Assembly (NCBI RefSeq): GCF_000209165.1 | Contig: NC_009047.1 | Location: 620,001-684,000, forward strand | Source: Scheffersomyces stipitis CBS 6054 | Taxonomy: Eukaryota > Ascomycota > Pichiomycetes > Serinales > Debaryomycetaceae | Direction: 5' to 3' | DNA length: 64,000 nucleotides | Shown here: positions 30,560 to 40,096 of the stretch, piece after piece | Position numbering within the stretch: the stretch's first letter is position 1 | How the letters are laid out: each line of letters starts with the position of its first letter | Notes under the pieces: generated by a model | Database searches by the model: none | The model's input: the letters and a program-made list of their open reading frames with translations, nothing else | Told to the model about the DNA's origin: nothing | Translations under genes and position numbers: made by a program

Positions 30560-32584
30560 ATGATCATGCCCATGCAAACACAACTGAAAAACCGTCTAAG
30601 GTTGATAATACCGGCGCTGCTGTCTGGCTCCAAGGTGCTCAAGTCTTGCATTCGCTGCCGCAAACATAAAACCAAATGTAATGCTCTGGTAACCAATCCT
30701 TTGCCTTGCACTCACTGTGCCAAACACAAGATCAACTGTGTCTTGGAAGTGATAACACCGCTGACTAACAGATCGACTATCGATTTGGCTGAAAAACTTG
30801 CTGACGAAGTCTCCGACTTAAAACAGGTCATGGCAAAGATAATCTCCAGAAGAAATGCCTTGTTCGAAAAACTAGCCAGCAGCGGACTTGACATTCAAAG
30901 TATAGCACAACAGCAAAAGCAAAAGAACCAGCTCTGTAGACGAGCCCGCTCGGAGACCCCACCAGTATCCGAAATCCAATCTTGCATCAATACCCCTCAA
31001 GACTTCGCCATACCGTTGACAGCCCCTGTGGACTATGGCTTACAGGAAAACGACAACGAACCTGTATTTTCCATTTCTGCAAATAAAAGCTTGCAATCGT
31101 TTGCTATTTCGAACGCAACTGCATCAAGACTCTTTGCTAACTACGAACGGAACTTCAACCAGTTTTTGCCCATTTTTCCAGACAACTTCTTCAAATCGAT
31201 AAATTTGAAGACGTTTGCAAACGAGAATGACTTGCTTTTCTGGTGCATAATCTTGACTTCATATTTAAACAACCCCGTAGACCAATCGGCTCCAAGCTAC
31301 CGTATCTTGTCTGAACACATCAAATCTTTAGTTGTCGAGAAATGCTGGCTCCAAACTCCAAGGTCAGTGTACGTCATCTCGTCGTTGTTGATTTTGACCA
31401 CTTGGCCATTGCCCAACACTAGTTCCAAAATCTCTGACAACTTGTGTATCAAGTTCATTTCGACAATGAAGGCATTGTCGTTACAATTTGGATTGCACAA
31501 GTTGGAGTTCATCAATGAATTCAGTCACAAGACCAAAATGAACATCTCACAAGAGGTCAATCTTGACAACCTAATCAGAGAAAGAATATATAAGTTCATC
31601 AACATCAACTCCAACTACTGGCTCATAAACTTGGGTTTATCAAACAATAATTACAACGGATTTACCCAGGACTACATCATCAACAAATCCTCTAACATAG
31701 ACATCTTGAACAAGACGTCTGAAGGTGATCATTACATAAACTCACTCTTGAAGATCTCTATGATCCAATCAAAATTGAACGAAAACATGAATATTTTGAT
31801 AGGAAATAACAGCGAGTCGGTTTCGTTATTGCCTAACCAGTTGAATACGTCCAAATTGATTAACTTCAATATGTTTGAAATCATCATTGATGACTTGAAC
31901 AAGATATTGGTCAGAGATGACAATTCACTTGTATTGAATAATTTGATCAAGATTTCAATTGAGTTCTCCAAATTGCAATTGTTTGTGTATTCCTTATCTA
32001 AGTCTGATATCACAATTTTGGAATACAAACATTATATTACAAAAGTGTTGAAAAGTTGTTTTATCATCTTCTCATCGCAATTCCAGGACAATTCGTTGAA
32101 CTTCAACCAATTGCCTATTCACTATAAGTTTCCTATTGAATTGGCTATGTTGATCATGCTCAGAGTATTCAAGTCTCCAATCATGAACTCGATCTCAGAC
32201 TACAAGCTTGTCAAAGAAAAGTTCAACCAGATGTACGACAACATCATCATGGGTGGTAAGAACAACGAGGACTGGGAATTTTTGAATGCTAGATTGAATA
32301 AGGTTCTTCACAAGTTCAACAAAATAGACAACAAGTTTATCATCCTGAAAATGACGAGACATAATGACAATGACAAAGTTGTACCTTCATTTTTTCTTAT
32401 AAATAAGATGAAGAGCTATCTCATTGCAAGTTTGAACTACGAGATGATCTGGCTCATCTACGAAAACGAACACACGCAAACTACAATAAATAACGAAGAA
32501 ATTAACTGGGATGTTTTTGGGATCAAAGACAATAGAATGGATATGATTGATTACTTGCAAAGTAACGAATCTATATTTTACTAG
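30560..32584 (+). CDS. Zn(II)2Cys6 zinc-cluster transcription factor
   Basis: Fungal-specific binuclear zinc-cluster regulator of 674 residues. The DNA-binding motif is complete: C30, C33, C40, C50, C53, C60, spacing CX2CX6CX9CX2CX6C, with RCRKHKTKC as the basic first half. A linker and short coiled coil (~72-95, IDLAEKLADEVSDLKQVMAK) probably mediates dimerisation. The long C-terminal part is helical, Asn/Leu/Ile-rich and resembles the middle homology region of this class. The PLPCTHC arrangement with a 9-residue gap recalls the Leu3/War1-type clusters, but I cannot assign an orthologue or target. Alternative starts at Met3 or Met5 would change little. Confidence 0.85.
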   Translation: MIMPMQTQLKNRLRLIIPALLSGSKVLKSCIRCRKHKTKCNALVTNPLPCTHCAKHKINCVLEVITPLTNRSTIDLAEKLADEVSDLKQVMAKIISRRNALFEKLASSGLDIQSIAQQQKQKNQLCRRARSETPPVSEIQSCINTPQDFAIPLTAPVDYGLQENDNEPVFSISANKSLQSFAISNATASRLFANYERNFNQFLPIFPDNFFKSINLKTFANENDLLFWCIILTSYLNNPVDQSAPSYRILSEHIKSLVVEKCWLQTPRSVYVISSLLILTTWPLPNTSSKISDNLCIKFISTMKALSLQFGLHKLEFINEFSHKTKMNISQEVNLDNLIRERIYKFININSNYWLINLGLSNNNYNGFTQDYIINKSSNIDILNKTSEGDHYINSLLKISMIQSKLNENMNILIGNNSESVSLLPNQLNTSKLINFNMFEIIIDDLNKILVRDDNSLVLNNLIKISIEFSKLQLFVYSLSKSDITILEYKHYITKVLKSCFIIFSSQFQDNSLNFNQLPIHYKFPIELAMLIMLRVFKSPIMNSISDYKLVKEKFNQMYDNIIMGGKNNEDWEFLNARLNKVLHKFNKIDNKFIILKMTRHNDNDKVVPSFFLINKMKSYLIASLNYEMIWLIYENEHTQTTINNEEINWDVFGIKDNRMDMIDYLQSNESIFY

Positions 32585-32756
32585 TAAGTAGAAGCAATAG
32601 ACAATCTGGATTTAACAATTAATATGTAGAAGCAGCAGACGTCCTCATTTAGTATTATTCTTACATTTTGATTCTAAGTTCCAAAGAGCATAGTCATTTT
32701 TTGATTGATTTTCGTCGCTTTTTCATTCTTATATTGTGAGTTTTCTATAAAAGTAT

Positions 32757-35435
32757 TTATGCACGGTCAATCCATTGAGCATTTAATTTTTTGTTGTAAA
32801 CAAACGGCTTCGAGCCGAGATATACGGCAAACAAGATGGCAATTGTTATCAACAATTTCACGCTGTCGAAACCTCTGCTCAACAAATCAAAAGAAGAAGA
32901 TGGTTGAACGGTTGTACAGAATTGATTGAAATCATTATAATAACAGACCACCGAAGTAGATTCGAAATGTGTAGGTCTAGTCAAAATGTTGCCATCTTTG
33001 GTCACTTTCAATTGGTGTTTGTGATTGAGAATCTGGAACGCATTTCTAGCAATAACTGGTTCATAAGGAATCATTTTGAAGTCACTTTGGAAGTCAGCCT
33101 GTGTCAATTCTCTGTCGTCAATTCTTCTACTATTGAGTAGATGTTTTGGAATCTCAATCAAAGCACCATTTTCTGTTGCTACTATAATCGATTTCAAAGT
33201 GATTCCGTATAGAGATTGAGTAGATGACATGCCGTATATTCTTTCCGGGAATATGAAGGACTTGATAGAATAGCTGTCAATAGTAGAATTGTGACTAAAT
33301 TCAGATACAGAGTTGGCATTATCTTTCTTCAAGCTTTTCTCTGTGTCAAATAAGTCGATAACATTGAATCTTTGCTCTAATGATGGTGCAATGACAAAAT
33401 AAGAGTAGATAATCCAGTTGTCATCCATAATTAAATTGATGGAACTGAAATCCACAACCTCTTCTCTCTTGTGTTCAAACGAATGCAACAAATTGCCGGT
33501 AACAGCGTCCAACAAGTAGAACTTCAATTGTTCATTTTCATTATCTTTTGTCAAAACAGAGATAACGTTGGGATTCAAGTATTTGTACAACACATCTTTA
33601 TTGGCCAATGAGATACCCAAGGAAGAGGTAGTGGTCGAGAATGGTTTCGAAGCAAGCGATATAATCTTTTCGTTTGATTTGGAAAACTTCCAGGTACCAA
33701 AGGAACTGGAGTCTCCTGCAGAAATCTTGAACCCAGAAACTGTGGTATCATCGTTATCAACAAAGAACAAATCGTTTTCATCAGTACCATTGAAGATACT
33801 GAATTGGTTTTCCTTCTTCAAGATAATCTTGGAAGAGTCTTCTTCATTAGACGAAGATTTGAATAATCCAGAATACTCTTCGCCGAGCTGTTCAAAAGAC
33901 AATACAGAACCATCTCGACTATTGATGAAGTACAATCCCAGAGAAAACAATGCTACAAGATTGTCTTGATAGGTAATGAGTTCAACAAATGATCCATCAA
34001 AAACTGCCGTGCTCTTCCATACCAAAGTTCCATCAACTGAATTTAGAGCTATGATAGCCTTTGCAGAATCTTCAAAGAAGATAATCAATTTTCCAAAACC
34101 GAATTCGTCTCCCTCGACAGCATTAATAGTTTCTGTATCTTCAACCTTTGCGAAAAATGAAACTACATACTTGCCCAATTCACTCAAGTGTCTCTTGACT
34201 CTGAGTAGCCAATTGGTAACAATGAAGCCAGTGTTAGCATCTTCAAGAAGATGGTGGAACTCATTGAGTGTCTGTTGTGACTCGGGCTTGTCGATAATCA
34301 AGTACTTACTATTGACAGATACGAATTGGTTCACAGAAACCACATTTTTAACCAAATGGCCGTTGCTCAAGTCAAAAATCTTCCCGTTGACATCTGGACC
34401 TATGGAAACCAACTGGTAGTTACCATTGAACACAGTGATAAAGTCATCAGTGTACAATTGCTCGACTTTTGTATCGACAATTTTAATGCTAGAGGGTTCG
34501 TCAAGAACCAAAAAGTCAGTTAAGTCGTAAACGGATTTGCGACCGTTTTTAGTAGTCACAATTATGAAGTCATTGAGACCAAAATTCTCGTATGAAACGT
34601 TTACTATTTCCAGAGAAGTGGTCAAAGTCTCAGAAACTTCTAGATTGTTCTTCGCACTGATGGAATATAAAATGACTGAATCGTTTGTGAATGTGTACAA
34701 ATAGTTATTGTTGATGATGTCAAGATTTAAGACTTTGCCTGTTGTAATTTCTACAACATCGGTACCATTCTCATCGAATTTGTACACGGCATCATTTCCT
34801 GTGACTACTACGCCATCCTTAAATAATTTGGCATTTATGATTGGCAAGCTTTCTGAAACAGAAACAACTTCAGCTAAGGCATTGATCTTCAATAGAAGTT
34901 TTCCTGCAATAACGCTTCCAAAACCGTCTCTCAGATCAAAGAGAATAGTGGTGGGTTGATCGAAATCGTATACTGTCTTGACTTCACCAGATTCATGTTT
35001 GACATATTGTAATACACCATTAGATGTCAAAACTAACAAGCCTCTGTTCAAGAAGTCTACCACTTTAACGGGAGGAGATACCAACTTAATCTCACGTACA
35101 TAGACACCGCTTGCCGTTTCAAAGAGATACAAGCTGGCCTGTTCACTACTGGAAAGATATGCCAAATTGTGGTTCTGTGCCAAATGGAAATCATTCAAAG
35201 CCGGAAAAGAGCTCAATTCCACAGACCATTCAAGGTAGTTGGGATTATCCAACTGTATGGAAATGAATTGGCTCCGATCGTTGAAACCAATGGCTTTGTT
35301 GGCTTTTATCACTGAATACAGCTTCAATGTGCCGTAGATGTGCTGGATAGCTTCCTTTGAAAACGCATCTTCAAGCAATACCGCCGAAACTGTCACGAGT
35401 GCAAGCGCAATTGTCCACAAGGAAGCAAAACGCAT
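32757..35435 (-). CDS. EMC1: ER membrane protein complex subunit 1 (Emc1)
   Basis: Largest lumenal subunit of the EMC, the insertase for tail-anchored and multi-pass membrane proteins. 892 residues: signal peptide at 1-19 (MRFASLWTIALALVTVSA), long beta-propeller-like lumenal part with repeated hydrophobic strands and Asn-X-Ser/Thr sites, conserved SLGISLANKDVLYKYLNPN and FIFPERIYGMSSTQSLYGIT, and a single C-terminal membrane helix (LLITIAILFAVYL) followed by the family ending YNKKLNAQWIDRA. Closely matches the yeast protein in its C-terminal third. It is convergent with the zinc-cluster gene, with 172 bases between the two stop codons. Confidence 0.95.
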   Translation of the reverse strand: MRFASLWTIALALVTVSAVLLEDAFSKEAIQHIYGTLKLYSVIKANKAIGFNDRSQFISIQLDNPNYLEWSVELSSFPALNDFHLAQNHNLAYLSSSEQASLYLFETASGVYVREIKLVSPPVKVVDFLNRGLLVLTSNGVLQYVKHESGEVKTVYDFDQPTTILFDLRDGFGSVIAGKLLLKINALAEVVSVSESLPIINAKLFKDGVVVTGNDAVYKFDENGTDVVEITTGKVLNLDIINNNYLYTFTNDSVILYSISAKNNLEVSETLTTSLEIVNVSYENFGLNDFIIVTTKNGRKSVYDLTDFLVLDEPSSIKIVDTKVEQLYTDDFITVFNGNYQLVSIGPDVNGKIFDLSNGHLVKNVVSVNQFVSVNSKYLIIDKPESQQTLNEFHHLLEDANTGFIVTNWLLRVKRHLSELGKYVVSFFAKVEDTETINAVEGDEFGFGKLIIFFEDSAKAIIALNSVDGTLVWKSTAVFDGSFVELITYQDNLVALFSLGLYFINSRDGSVLSFEQLGEEYSGLFKSSSNEEDSSKIILKKENQFSIFNGTDENDLFFVDNDDTTVSGFKISAGDSSSFGTWKFSKSNEKIISLASKPFSTTTSSLGISLANKDVLYKYLNPNVISVLTKDNENEQLKFYLLDAVTGNLLHSFEHKREEVVDFSSINLIMDDNWIIYSYFVIAPSLEQRFNVIDLFDTEKSLKKDNANSVSEFSHNSTIDSYSIKSFIFPERIYGMSSTQSLYGITLKSIIVATENGALIEIPKHLLNSRRIDDRELTQADFQSDFKMIPYEPVIARNAFQILNHKHQLKVTKDGNILTRPTHFESTSVVCYYNDFNQFCTTVQPSSSFDLLSRGFDSVKLLITIAILFAVYLGSKPFVYNKKLNAQWIDRA

Positions 35436-35707
35436 TGAAACGGTGGCAGAACGTGTTTTCTGGATTTTAGTATATATCGAAATAGAGAATATCCAGTATT
35501 GAAAAGTATGGAGTAGTGAAAATGTCGCTTTTCACTTTTCATACCTGTAATTCCCTAACAATGTCGTTCAACTGTGAGACATTTCAATTATTTCACGTGA
35601 TACGGAGACCATCATTCAATTTGATTAAATTTAGCCTTGATTCATATTCCAATTTACGTCCCTATTTTCTTTCTATATTCTTTCTTGTTTGCTCCTCAAT
35701 TACCACA

Positions 35708-36104
35708 ATGCATTCACGCGATTGGTTCCTTGTCTTCGTTGGCTTCTTCCGTACGTATCAGCATTTCGTTCTGACTTTGTGTCGCTGCTCTAACCTGTTA
35801 GAAAGTAACACAAAGTCTCTACTAGCATAATGTAGAATTACCTGGTGGTTCTGTCAATTCAGCTAGTACAATTCTTCGTTTTCTCTTACTGACTCTGACA
35901 GTCCCTCCTGTCCCCGTTCTTGTCAAAAGGGGCCTTAGTTCTGCCGACTTCTGGATCAACATTTTGCTTTGTATCTTGGGCTACTTCCCTGGCTTGATCC
36001 ATTCATACTGGATTATCCTGCAGTATCCATACAGAGAAACCTATGCTGCTTTGGGAGGCGATGGCCACAACAACAGAACCGATTACGGTGCTACCGTCGG
36101 TTGA
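35708..36104 (+). CDS. SNA2: Spliced small proteolipid gene of the PMP3/SNA2 (RCI2) family
   Basis: Two-exon gene: exon 1 35708-35750, intron 35751-35901 (151 bases; 5' GTACGT, branch-like TACTGAC at 35887-35893, 3' CAG), exon 2 35902-36104. Joined product is 81 residues, starting MHSRDWFLVFVGFFL and reading PPVPVLVKRGLSSADFW and INILLCILGYFPGLIHSYW across the junction region. This is the UPF0057/PMP3 layout of two membrane helices with a PP-x-x-V-x-x-x-x-G motif, and the length equals Sna2 (79). Sna/Pmp3 proteins sit in plasma or vacuolar membranes and affect membrane potential under salt stress. RBA50, the next intact gene, neighbours SNA2 in S. cerevisiae too. The branch-to-acceptor distance is only 8 bases, short but seen in related yeasts. 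Confidence 0.83.
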
Positions 36105-36860
36105 GACGATGCCATTATATCGGTTCGATCTAATTGACCAGATTCATAACCTCGTTACTCCCGGTCTCTGACTATGCCTTATACCCCTACTGGGATAGGT
36201 TTCGTTGCAAATCACGTGAGTTTGGGTTACCCGGAAAATGGAAAATTCACCTTGTATGGCTAGATTTAGATATTATATTTCCAATTTCTGCTTTTGTTCC
36301 TTTTCTCGCCTTCGACGTGTTGCTAAGCAGAGTTAATATACGTTTTGTCAATGTACTTCCCTGTAGACAACGAGAGAAATCGCATAAACTTAAGTTGCCC
36401 GATACGAATTTCCTCCGGAAACTCATCTAGTTTGATCCATCGGTCCAATGTGTCAATATGCGAAGAAAAAGTCTGAAATGTCCTCAAACGGCTGTTCATT
36501 AAGATCTAGTGGAGTGTAATTATCGGGTGAATTGGTTATGGAATTGTCGTTTTGATATTTTCATTTTCCAATTCAGGTATACTTGATTTTCTACCACATA
36601 AAGACATCTTTGACGTCTTCCAGATGGATTTCACTGTTCTTCTCGTTTTGAGAAGAGCTACCATTTTGGAACACTGTCCCTGATGTTGTGGTAGGTTGCT
36701 CATTACAAGATCGAATGGCCGTGTTAAAACGAACTGGTGATACTCACTATGAGTTATTCTCTATTGCTAAGTTGAAAATCTGGATATTTACATTTACTCT
36801 ATTAGTTACTCTTTGATATTTACATTGTAATACTCTATCGAAAGCTGCGTGCTATTACTA
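36105..36860. other. SNA2 - RBA50 convergent intergenic region with decayed coding relic
   Basis: 756 bases between two convergent 3' ends, much longer than the other convergent gaps here (90-250). It holds TCACGTGA at 36212-36219 and the frameshifted relic at 36453-36743. Confidence 0.4.
36453..36743 (-). pseudogene. Frameshifted C-terminal relic of an unidentified protein
   Basis: Three adjoining minus-strand frames read like one protein broken by indels. Frame A (36743 to stop 36591) includes EQPTTTSGTVFQNGSSSQNE and EKNSEIHLEDVKDVFMW. Frame B (overlapping, stop 36536) gives CGRKSSIPELENENIKTT. Frame C (stop 36453) gives NSPDNYTPLDLNEQPFEDIS then DFFFAY. Composition (Ser/Thr/Asn/Glu-rich, ending in an acidic-aromatic motif) suits the C-terminal activation region of a fungal transcription factor, but no family is assigned. 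No upstream body remains before RBA50. Confidence 0.35.
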
Positions 36861-38375
36861 TTATTGCTGTTGTACAGCTTGTGCCAACAATTCTTCTTCA
36901 GTTTGTTCATACTCTTCAGGTCTACCTCCGCCCTTCTTCCACAACCATAATGCTTCGATAGCATAGTTCCTCACAGATAAATTTTTCGTCTTGGCTTCGT
37001 CTGCAGCGTCTGTAATAGTTTCTATAACACGAAGTTGATCGATTAAGTCCCATAACATCTTCTCGAAACTTGCTACCATCTCTCTGACGTTTTCATTAAA
37101 ATGTTTATCCTCTTCGTCGTTTTCTTCTACGGATACACCAGCGTACTTGTGCAAGCCTAACTTGTGAAGAATTCTGCCGAGAGTTTGGATGCTAACACAT
37201 CTCTGGCTCGGAACTACAGATCTAGCCAAATGCGCAAGTTCTGCCAAGGTATAGCCTGCCAAATGAGGATTTTCTGCATGGTGGTGCAACCCCATATACG
37301 TTGGAATCTCGTTTTTGGGATTCGCTTGTGGGCTCGTTTCGTCGTGTAGTTCAATCAAGTCACCATGAAAGTTAAATCTCATATCTGCCACAGACTCGTA
37401 GGTGGTAGATGTTTGTTTGGGCAAAGGCTTCGTCATCCACGACAATTTATCCGTTTCTTTGGGGAGATCCGGATAATACTTCTCGTGAAGCTTGTCATAG
37501 AAATCTGGGTCGTTCAAATCCAAATCATCTACAGGTTTAGGTTTTGGAAAATGAACATCCATCCTGTTTTCCTCTTCTTCTGTGAGTAATTGGTATTCCT
37601 CTGGAGCTATCTCGTTCTCATTGTTTGTGTGCGGGATATTGGGGATCATCTCATGAAGGTCCTCTACATCTTCCCAGCCATTGGGATCAAGCTCTATGCC
37701 ACCATCCAAGTCCTCGTAACTTACCGTAGCTACTTCGTTGAATGTCACTGACTTTTTAGGCTTTTCGCTTGCTTTCAGGCTATTGTCTTTTTCTATATCT
37801 TTTTCTACCACAGTGTCACCAAAATCATCTTTTATGTTTAGCTGTTTGATTCCCAAAGCTTTGTCTACATCCTCTGGATCCAACTGCGACAAATCAGACA
37901 TGCCTTCTTTGGTTCTCATTCCTCCTATCCACCCATTATACCCTTCTGAATGTTCATGTCCATGGTCACCATGATTGGAACTGTCTCCGTGAACATGATC
38001 GGCTTGCTTTTGGATTCTAGACTCAGTTCTTTTAAGCAAACTCTGGATCAACTTAGGATCCAACCCTTGTAAGAGTTCTTCTCTTTCGTGAGTAATTTCT
38101 TCTTCTGTCATACTCGCAATTTTATCCATATTCTCCTGGTGAATCTTTTCAGCTTCCGTAAGATCATTTACTACATTTTTATTTTTCACCTTATTTGCAG
38201 ATTCTCGAAGAGGTTTGGCAGCATCCTCCGTTCCTTTCTTCTGTACTCTCTTCTTCCATCTAGAGACTTTCTTCTCTCTTGACTTAGATGGATCTGGAAA
38301 TCCGCCAACTTCAACGTCTATAGTCAGAGATGGAGCTTCTATTTCATGCTCAACAATCTCACCTATGAAATCCAT
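36861..38375 (-). CDS. RBA50: RNA polymerase II assembly factor Rba50 (RPAP1-like)
   Basis: Cytoplasmic factor needed to assemble RNA polymerase II, binding the Rpb3/Rpb10/Rpb11 subassembly. 504 residues: FPDPSKSREKKVSRWKKR (basic, ~26-43); the RPAP1 N-terminal motif MTEEEITHEREELLQGLDPK with LIQSLLKRT; an acidic middle; the RPAP1 C-terminal motif MRFNFHGDLI (~332-341); then a helical repeat-like end with HLARSVVPSQRCVSIQTLGR and NYAIEALWLWKKGGG. All are landmarks of the fungal Rba50/RPAP1 family. Its neighbour SNA2 is conserved with S. cerevisiae. Confidence 0.9.
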   Translation of the reverse strand: MDFIGEIVEHEIEAPSLTIDVEVGGFPDPSKSREKKVSRWKKRVQKKGTEDAAKPLRESANKVKNKNVVNDLTEAEKIHQENMDKIASMTEEEITHEREELLQGLDPKLIQSLLKRTESRIQKQADHVHGDSSNHGDHGHEHSEGYNGWIGGMRTKEGMSDLSQLDPEDVDKALGIKQLNIKDDFGDTVVEKDIEKDNSLKASEKPKKSVTFNEVATVSYEDLDGGIELDPNGWEDVEDLHEMIPNIPHTNNENEIAPEEYQLLTEEEENRMDVHFPKPKPVDDLDLNDPDFYDKLHEKYYPDLPKETDKLSWMTKPLPKQTSTTYESVADMRFNFHGDLIELHDETSPQANPKNEIPTYMGLHHHAENPHLAGYTLAELAHLARSVVPSQRCVSIQTLGRILHKLGLHKYAGVSVEENDEEDKHFNENVREMVASFEKMLWDLIDQLRVIETITDAADEAKTKNLSVRNYAIEALWLWKKGGGRPEEYEQTEEELLAQAVQQQ

Positions 38376-38512
38376 CCTTGAAACGTCTATGCCGTAGTGA
38401 ATATGATTCTAGCTTTACTAATTCTGATCTCTAAAATGTTGGCCTACTTGGAGAATGTTATATCCTGCATACATGTAATTGGTTGCGAAATGTCGTATTC
38501 CATATACATAAA

Positions 38513-40024
38513 CTATTGCTGTGAAGATCTAGGAGAACCTGACTCTGTACTATTCTTCAAAGGAGACACCATTTCGGAGCCTGTTTCAGATTTGGTCTCT
38601 GATTTAATCTCCGTTGATGCTTCCTTTTGTGGCTCTCTTTCGTCTTCCGGTGGTTTCTGATGTTCCTGTGGAAGTCTTATATACTGGGCTATGTAACATT
38701 CCTTTCTTTCGATTTTTCCATATACGTGCTGGAGAAAATCGTCATTAAGTTTACAAGAATAGCTTTCAAACTCCATGCGTTTTCGTTCTTGAAGTGAACC
38801 GATTTCTGGGTCTATAGGAGGTCTTTTTGCATATTTGAAACCATTGTAGATATCAACAAACGGAATGAATAAGATTGCAAGAGCAACAAAATACTTTTGA
38901 GTGGTATAAAACAGCTCCTCTAGACCGTGGTTACGATTTCCATTGTATACCAAATTGATGAAGTTCTTTTTTGCACCCATGTCATACACTCTATCATTAA
39001 TTCCATACTGTACAACTAACCTCAAGTTGTCTTTCTTGACATTAATATATCTCCATCCAGTCTCCTCTCTAGGTTTGGGTCTTTTCTTCTTATCGTCCTT
39101 GTGGCTATTCTGCCATCTTTCAAATGATCTTTTTTGGTTCTCGGAGACCTGGTCTAGGGTCACTTTGTTAATCACAATGTAGTAGAAATGAGTTCCAAAG
39201 AGAGCTCCAATCATCAAGATCCACATTCCACACATCACGTATAGCGGGATGAAGTTGTGATTGATCTCACCTCCACGACCAATGTTCAGGGGTGTATACC
39301 TGATTAAAAAAATTAATATTACAACGAAATACGTTAGAAACCACTGGCAATACTTCATGAAGAACAAGTAGTTAGTTTCACCTACGACAGTGCCTATCCA
39401 GAGACAAAAGTGGTCAAACTTCAATACCATATATCCCATATCTTTCAGATAAAACGTTCGAGCAGTCACTATCGATCTGGCATTGGAATTATATTCTGGG
39501 TATCCATACTCATCGCAGGGAAATATATCTGGACATGGTATCAAATTAGGATCATCTGTTCCGTACAAGTTGAGTGGCTGGAAAACAGGAGACTTTCCTG
39601 GACCAATGACAAACATGAGAATCCAATACAAAAACATTACAAACTGTGAAAATCCTCCAAGTACCCATAATGCAACGGCTATACCCTTAGAATGGTGTTT
39701 GTAGATTTCCTGGTATCCCAAAGAGTAAAAAGAAGCAAAGTCAATGTATGCTAGACCAAATATTACGCCTATAGGAACTCCGATTTTGACCACGCGCAGC
39801 CATATCGGACTCTGATGGCCAGTCATATCATTGCAATCAATGTAGAGAAGAATGAAGGCTTGTATTGAAAATGAAACAGAGAAATTGAAAAATGGGAGCA
39901 GTTCCAGCGACATTTGTGGCCACTCATATAAATAGTGATCTAAGCCAACCCAAATGTCGCTGAGAGAGTGTTCAGTCACGCGATGTGAATCACATGGTAC
40001 GATATCGACTCTTTTCATCTCCAT
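38513..40024 (-). CDS. PFA5: Palmitoyltransferase Pfa5, DHHC-type with unusual DHFC core
   Basis: S-acyltransferase family member, multi-pass membrane protein of 503 residues: hydrophobic segments at ~45-63, 80-102, 115-142, then the catalytic region and further helices at ~225-245 and 260-285. The catalytic tetrapeptide is DHFC (D204, H205, F206, C207) followed by LWIGTVVGETNYLFF, which fits the Pfa5 subgroup (known for DHYC in place of DHHC). There is no cysteine in the 36 residues before C207, and the HHC and CxxC zinc ligands of the cysteine-rich domain are missing. The tail is Glu/Lys/Ser-rich. The first of several N-terminal Mets may not be the true start. Divergent from TFB3 with only 72 bases between starts, the same pair and orientation as in S. 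cerevisiae. Confidence 0.85.
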   Translation of the reverse strand: MEMKRVDIVPCDSHRVTEHSLSDIWVGLDHYLYEWPQMSLELLPFFNFSVSFSIQAFILLYIDCNDMTGHQSPIWLRVVKIGVPIGVIFGLAYIDFASFYSLGYQEIYKHHSKGIAVALWVLGGFSQFVMFLYWILMFVIGPGKSPVFQPLNLYGTDDPNLIPCPDIFPCDEYGYPEYNSNARSIVTARTFYLKDMGYMVLKFDHFCLWIGTVVGETNYLFFMKYCQWFLTYFVVILIFLIRYTPLNIGRGGEINHNFIPLYVMCGMWILMIGALFGTHFYYIVINKVTLDQVSENQKRSFERWQNSHKDDKKKRPKPREETGWRYINVKKDNLRLVVQYGINDRVYDMGAKKNFINLVYNGNRNHGLEELFYTTQKYFVALAILFIPFVDIYNGFKYAKRPPIDPEIGSLQERKRMEFESYSCKLNDDFLQHVYGKIERKECYIAQYIRLPQEHQKPPEDEREPQKEASTEIKSETKSETGSEMVSPLKNSTESGSPRSSQQ

Positions 40025-40096
40025 ACTTAAGAATACCGATAATGATACAGCTTAGAAATCAAAGATATATCCATATTTCCTTTGCCATCATACGAA

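Noticed and set aside
35516..35830. 104-codon frame containing the SNA2 first exon
   Set aside because: Runs through the intron to a stop and has no family match beyond MHSRDWFLVFVGFF; the spliced model explains it.
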